Below are positions 8,292-10,608 of a stretch of 10,608 bases of DNA, piece by piece (position 1 is the first letter of the stretch; each line of letters begins with the position of its first letter). The stretch comes from Methanomassiliicoccaceae archaeon (GTDB lineage: Archaea > Thermoplasmatota > Thermoplasmata > Methanomassiliicoccales > Methanomethylophilaceae). Location of the stretch: positions 1 through 10,608 of the forward strand of contig JAIRJQ010000056.1 in assembly GCA_031260545.1 (NCBI GenBank). Reading direction: 5' to 3'. The position numbers and the translations under genes are program-made. The notes below the pieces were generated by a model that was not told the origin of the DNA, made no database searches, and worked only from the letters and a program-made list of their open reading frames with translations.

Positions 8292-8355
8292 CGCATCGAA
8301 AATCTCAAAAATAAAGTGTACCCAGATACCCATCTTATACGAAAAAAGGGTGTTT

Positions 8356-8370
8356 AGAATATTTTATATA
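8356..8370 (+). promoter_or_regulatory. Probable promoter of the mtmB-like gene
   Basis: AGAATATTTTATATA carries a TTTATATA box at 8363-8370, the best TATA match before the gene. A start site about 25 bases on would fall near 8390-8400, where AT-rich DNA gives way to GC-richer, foldable leader sequence. That predicts a leader of about 210 bases. A short direct repeat, TACCCA at 8319 and 8327, lies 30-45 bases upstream and might bind a regulator. Confidence 0.45.
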
Positions 8371-8408
8371 CTAAGTATGCATAGATATATTTGGCTTTGA
8401 GGGCAGGC

Positions 8409-8426
8409 ATACGGGCCCCCCCGTAT
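8409..8426 (+). promoter_or_regulatory. C-loop hairpin at the start of the mtmB-like leader
   Basis: ATACGGG, loop CCCC, CCCGTAT form a perfect 7-bp stem. It lies 10-35 bases after the predicted start site and so would be at the 5' end of the transcript. A second small palindrome, CGAAG G CTTCG (8446-8456), follows. Function unknown. Confidence 0.4.
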
Positions 8427-8551
8427 ATGAAAAAATATAAGTCAGCGAAGGCTTCGAAAAGAAAAACAGCCATGTTTCCTCAAAGCTGCGCATCGTGGGT
8501 CGATGTCTCCGTTGCCGTATATCTTTTCATTACCTGCTCCTCCGGCCTCCG

Positions 8552-8585
8552 TTCGGTCCGGGTTTTCGTGGTTGCCCGGACCGGA
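8552..8585 (+). promoter_or_regulatory. Strong leader hairpin upstream of the mtmB-like start codon
   Basis: TTCGGTCCGGG (8552-8562) pairs with CCCGGACCGGA (8575-8585) around a 12-base loop, TTTTCGTGGTTG: nine Watson-Crick pairs plus a wobble and an A-T pair at the base. It ends 22 bases before the ATG. GCTCC at 8536-8540 is complementary to GGAGC at 8597-8601, which contains the ribosome-binding GGAG, so the hairpin could be the apical part of a larger fold that hides the ribosome-binding site. No known riboswitch class was recognised. Confidence 0.6.
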
Positions 8586-8607
8586 TGTGAAAGCATGGAG
8601 CGAACCG

Positions 8608-9972
8608 ATGACCTCAGAAAGAGCTCTCAATGTATTTGATGTCTACGATAGATTCGTCATTGGTGAAAGGGTCCCGGCAGATGAGTGGAACTACAGAACG
8701 ATCCCGGCGAACGCTGACAGACTGAAAAGGAAGTATAGACTTGAGTTCGGCAGGAACATCATTCCTGATGATAAAGCAATAAAGAAGGATCTGTTCGCAG
8801 CCGGTCTCGAAATGCTGGTGTCGACCGGTTTTTATAATGCTGATATGGAACGCGTGATGGACGTCACCGAATCGGAAGTTGCGGAAGGTATCAGAAAGGC
8901 ACCGAAGCAGCTGACATTCGGAGAAGGGAGGGACCTCATACGAACGTGCACGCGCCGCAGTAACATTTCGTTGAGGCCGACGGTAAGAGGAGGGCCCGCG
9001 GGCGCGCCGGTGTCCGAGGACATTTTTGTTAAGGTAATGAGGTCATACGCACAGGAGGCTGTCGTCGACACAATAGTTAACGGAACGATGCCCTCTGCAG
9101 GGGGGCACCCTGCGATAATTGGCACACCGTACGGCATGCGTGCGTGCGCGACCGGAATCAGAGCCGCAAGGGAGGCCTGCATCGCGGCGGGCCGCCCCGG
9201 AATGTCGGTGCATGCATCGGGGCCCGGGAGAGCGCCGCATATGATACCGGAACGCAGCGGGCCGCATGTTCAGTGCGATCTGCCGCAGCTCAGCGAACTG
9301 AAGATAAATATGACGGTGATGAACATGCTTGCCTTGTCGTCGGTGAGCGGGGGCGCGGTAATGATCGAGCAGATGCCCATTTTCGGAGGATACTGCGGCG
9401 GAGCTGAGGAAACGGCGATATGCGATGTCGCCGCAACGCTGGCATCGTTCGCGCTCTTTAACGGCAGCATCCATCTGGACTGTCCCGTCCATATAAGATG
9501 GGGCATCACCACAGCGCGCGAGACACTGCAGGTCGCAGGTCACGCCGCGGCGGCGATAGATGCGAACACAGACCTTCTCATTGGAAATCAATGCTGCACT
9601 GCCGCAGGCCCGTGTACGGAGATGTGTCTGTTGGAGACGGCAGCACAGGCGATCTGCGCCACAGCATCCGGCCGTGAGCTCATATCCGGTCCCGCCTCCG
9701 CGAAGGGTGCCGCACAAGATAAGACGACAGGCATGGAAGCAAGGATCATGGGCGAGGCGGCAGGGGCGGCCGCGGGAATTAAAGCGGGGAACATCAACAT
9801 GATCATTGACGACATCGTTTCGGGATATGAGAACGATTACGCCAATGCACCTGCGGGAAAAACATTCCGCGAATGCTATTGCGCCGATACCGTCAAGCCT
9901 GCTGCCGAATACATGAGAGTGTACGACGGTGCCGTAAGAAAATTGCGCAGCGCGGGTCTTAACATATGGTGA
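8608..9972 (+). CDS. mtmB: Monomethylamine methyltransferase (MtmB) family protein lacking pyrrolysine
   Basis: A 454-residue homologue of MtmB, the enzyme that moves the methyl group of monomethylamine to a corrinoid protein in methanogenesis. From memory of Methanosarcina MtmB (458 residues) the match runs end to end: start MTSERALNVFDVYDRF, then YAQEAVVDTIVNG, AGRPGM (194-199), EQMPIFGGYCGG (254-265), CPVHIRWG, AGPCTEMCLLE, TGMEARIMGE, APAGKTF and EYMRVYDGA near the end. MtmB normally reads an in-frame TAG as pyrrolysine at residue 202; here codon 202 (9211-9213) is CAT, His, and no in-frame TAG exists. The loop after it is diverged and about five residues shorter. Glu254 and Gln328 appear to match pocket residues Glu259 and Gln333, whereas Cys330 replaces Tyr335. 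I chose ATG 8608 because GGAG lies seven bases upstream and similarity begins there, although the frame stays open to 8503. It may act on another methylated compound; substrate unknown. Stop is TGA. Confidence 0.92.
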   Translation: MTSERALNVFDVYDRFVIGERVPADEWNYRTIPANADRLKRKYRLEFGRNIIPDDKAIKKDLFAAGLEMLVSTGFYNADMERVMDVTESEVAEGIRKAPKQLTFGEGRDLIRTCTRRSNISLRPTVRGGPAGAPVSEDIFVKVMRSYAQEAVVDTIVNGTMPSAGGHPAIIGTPYGMRACATGIRAAREACIAAGRPGMSVHASGPGRAPHMIPERSGPHVQCDLPQLSELKINMTVMNMLALSSVSGGAVMIEQMPIFGGYCGGAEETAICDVAATLASFALFNGSIHLDCPVHIRWGITTARETLQVAGHAAAAIDANTDLLIGNQCCTAAGPCTEMCLLETAAQAICATASGRELISGPASAKGAAQDKTTGMEARIMGEAAGAAAGIKAGNINMIIDDIVSGYENDYANAPAGKTFRECYCADTVKPAAEYMRVYDGAVRKLRSAGLNIW

Positions 9973-10210
9973 ACATTTTTGAGCGTTCGGTCTCCATTAT
10001 ATTTATTATATGTGTACGCTAATACTATATTATGATTCTCACCGTTAATTGGATGGATACAATATCCAACGAAAACAGAAACGATAACTTCATGATGAGT
10101 TGCATAAATGACCATGAGCGAGGATAGTGGTGTTAAACAACTATTTCATATCTGAAAAATTAAGAAATGAAAAGACATATATATTTGCAAAAAAACAATA
10201 AAAAAAAATA
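9973..10210. other. AT-rich gap without a supported gene
   Basis: This stretch after the mtmB-like stop is strongly AT-rich. It holds TATA-like words (about 10000-10012), a small nested palindrome at 10049-10069 (TTGGAT paired with ATCCAA, and inside it GGATA CAA TATCC), and long A-runs at its right end. No clear terminator hairpin was found; a run of five Ts lies just after the stop. Short open frames here lack ribosome-binding sites and family resemblance. Confidence 0.5.
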
Positions 10211-10229
10211 GAAAATGCTTATATATAAG
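10211..10229 (+). promoter_or_regulatory. Promoter upstream of the corrinoid-protein gene (distal)
   Basis: GAAAATG followed by CTTATATATAAG is a good archaeal BRE plus TATA box; the TATA part is a perfect 12-bp palindrome. Transcription would begin near 10245-10252, giving a leader of about 270 bases before the ATG at 10518. Confidence 0.55.
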
Positions 10230-10255
10230 AACAGTAACCTCCGATTTGATTTGAG

Positions 10256-10272
10256 ATAATTATATATATATT
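10256..10272 (+). promoter_or_regulatory. Second TATA box, just before the foldable element
   Basis: A run of alternating TA (ATTATATATATATT) is centred about 25 bases before 10289, exactly where the stem of the foldable element begins. It could drive a separate small RNA or a shorter leader. AT-richness makes chance occurrence plausible. Confidence 0.4.
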
Positions 10273-10288
10273 CCAAGCTGTTATTTTT

Positions 10289-10364
10289 TCGGCAAGGACG
10301 ATCGCGGGTGTATCCCGCATAGCCTGATGAGAACGTTGAATGAAGCGGTTCTGCCGAGAAAACA
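10289..10364 (+). ncRNA. Structured RNA element of unknown class (candidate small RNA or leader)
   Basis: TCGGCA (10289-10294) pairs with TGCCGA (10352-10357), and after a one-base bulge GGAC (10296-10299) pairs with GUUC (10348-10351). Inside lies a perfect hairpin, GCGGG, loop TGTAT, CCCGC (10304-10318), extendable by AT/AT across a bulged C. The 3' part of the interior (10321-10347) holds CUGAUGAG and is unpaired in this model; AGAAC (10330-10334) could alternatively pair with GUUCU. GAAA and then ACA (10362-10364) follow the outer stem. The element is GC-richer than the DNA before it and sits behind a TATA box. I could not match it to a known riboswitch, ribozyme or tRNA. Confidence 0.45.
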
Positions 10365-10506
10365 ATAAATAAAACGTGTTTCCTCGACCTCCGCAAAAAG
10401 TTCAGAGAGGCATTCTTTTCCGGCATCCCTAAGCATCGTCCTTACAGCCTGCATCTGGTCTTGAATATCTGTAAAGGAGGCAACAAGAAAGGGTGCAAAT
10501 AAAAGT

Positions 10507-10511
10507 GGTGA
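10507..10511 (+). promoter_or_regulatory. Ribosome-binding site of the corrinoid-protein gene
   Basis: GGTGA six bases before the ATG at 10518 fits the archaeal Shine-Dalgarno. A stronger match, AAAGGAGG, lies at 10473-10480, 37 bases before the ATG, with no suitable start codon next to it. Confidence 0.55.
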
Positions 10512-10517
10512 GTAAAA

Positions 10518-10608
10518 ATGAGCGACGAGAAAAAAATACTGCAGGACCTCAGGACTGCCGTTGAAACGTGGAACTTGAAGTTAGCTGAGAGTGCCACAAA
10601 AGCGGCCA
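10518..10608 (+). CDS. Corrinoid (methyltransferase cognate) protein, N-terminus only
   Basis: Only the first 30 residues are in the window. They start MSDEKKILQDLRTAVETWN and continue LKLAESATKAA. The pattern (short acidic start, a helix with L..L..AV, then a second helix A..A.KAA) resembles the N-terminal helical cap of methanogen corrinoid proteins such as MtmC, MtbC and MttC. Those carry the methyl group on a cobalt corrinoid between a substrate-specific methyltransferase and MtbA-type enzymes. The diagnostic DxHxxG cobalamin-binding motif would lie beyond the window. The start is set by an upstream in-frame TGA (10509-10511) and by GGTGA. The gene follows an MtmB-family gene by 545 bases and appears to have its own promoter. 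It may instead belong with genes to the right. Assignment rests on a short segment and on context. Confidence 0.6.
   Translation, partial: MSDEKKILQDLRTAVETWNLKLAESATKAA

Noticed and set aside
8503..8607. N-terminal extension of the mtmB-like protein to the upstream in-frame ATG at 8503
   Set aside because: The extra 35 residues (Pro/Ser-rich, no resemblance to MtmB) run through the leader hairpin; the ribosome-binding GGAG and family similarity both point to ATG 8608.
8391..8639. Open frame of 82 residues in the mtmB-like leader
   Set aside because: It starts at TTG without a Shine-Dalgarno, crosses hairpins and the real start codon, and its translation shows no family-like pattern.
9043..9717. 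224-residue open frame on the minus strand
   Set aside because: It is antisense to the best conserved part of the mtmB-like gene, Arg/Cys-rich as expected from GC-rich antisense translation.
10032..10136. Short frame MILTVNWMD... interrupted by TAG at 10125, a possible pyrrolysine-containing peptide
   Set aside because: Only 31 codons precede the TAG and two follow it before TAA; no ribosome-binding site and very AT-rich context make chance the better explanation.
10324..10340. Hammerhead ribozyme core (CUGAUGAG ... GAA)
   Set aside because: No stem II forms between CUGAUGAG and a CGAAA, and no cleavage-site stem III arrangement was found.
10325..10357. C/D box guide RNA (UGAUGAG as C box)
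   Set aside because: No CUGA D box at the expected place (CUGCC instead) and no convincing C'/D' pair.
10289..10357. tRNA gene, including tRNA-Pyl
   Set aside because: There is no acceptor/T-arm arrangement, no anticodon stem-loop of proper size and no T-loop consensus.
10473..10480. Strong Shine-Dalgarno AAAGGAGG implying an extra small gene before the corrinoid gene
   Set aside because: No ATG, GTG or TTG with a usable frame follows within a normal spacing; the GTG at 10493 opens an unconvincing frame that is not in phase with 10518.
1..10608. CRISPR arrays, insertion sequences or integration sites
   Set aside because: No regularly spaced repeats, transposase-like sequence or long terminal inverted repeats were seen.

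Overview
The window comes from an archaeal, euryarchaeal-type chromosome. The protein set is archaeal: RIO1 kinase, KH-domain ribosome-assembly protein, archaeal Pus10, eL21, RNA polymerase subunit F (Rpo4), DUF655 protein, KsgA-type dimethyltransferase, Ygr210/YchF-like GTPase and family B DNA polymerase. It ends in a monomethylamine methyltransferase (MtmB) family gene and the first codons of what looks like a corrinoid protein. This mix of Thermoplasmata-like housekeeping genes, methylamine methyltransferases and a moderate GC content suggests a methylotrophic methanogen, most likely of the order Methanomassiliicoccales. That placement is inference. None of the ten complete stop codons is TAG, which fits an organism that uses TAG for pyrrolysine.

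Region 1 (1-8202) is a dense run of nine plus-strand genes, probably one or a few overlapping transcripts, devoted to translation, transcription and replication. Four junctions are ATGA start-stop overlaps or 4-base overlaps (801, 2583, 3767) or sit within a few bases of each other. The first gene is cut by the left edge. An internal TATA-like element at the end of the dimethyltransferase gene may start a leaderless transcript of the GTPase gene. A T-rich tract after the polymerase gene probably ends the operon.

Region 2 (8203-8607) is a 405-base non-coding stretch. It is AT-rich with TATA-like boxes first, then a structured, GC-richer leader with a perfect 9-bp (11-bp with flanking pairs) hairpin just upstream of the methyltransferase start codon.

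Region 3 (8608-9972) is the most interesting gene. It is a full-length MtmB homologue of 454 residues in which residue 202, the position occupied by pyrrolysine (TAG) in MtmB, is an ordinary His codon (CAT). A neighbouring active-site position also differs, while two others look conserved. This suggests a pyrrolysine-free member of the MtmB family that may methylate from a different substrate, as known for pyrrolysine-free MttB relatives.

Region 4 (9973-10517) is a 545-base non-coding stretch, very AT-rich at first, with two good TATA-like boxes, then a compact foldable element (10289-10357), then the leader of the corrinoid-protein gene that starts at 10518 and runs off the right edge. Together the last two genes could form a methyltransferase/corrinoid pair feeding methyl groups into methanogenesis, but the large gap and separate promoter mean the pairing is unproven.
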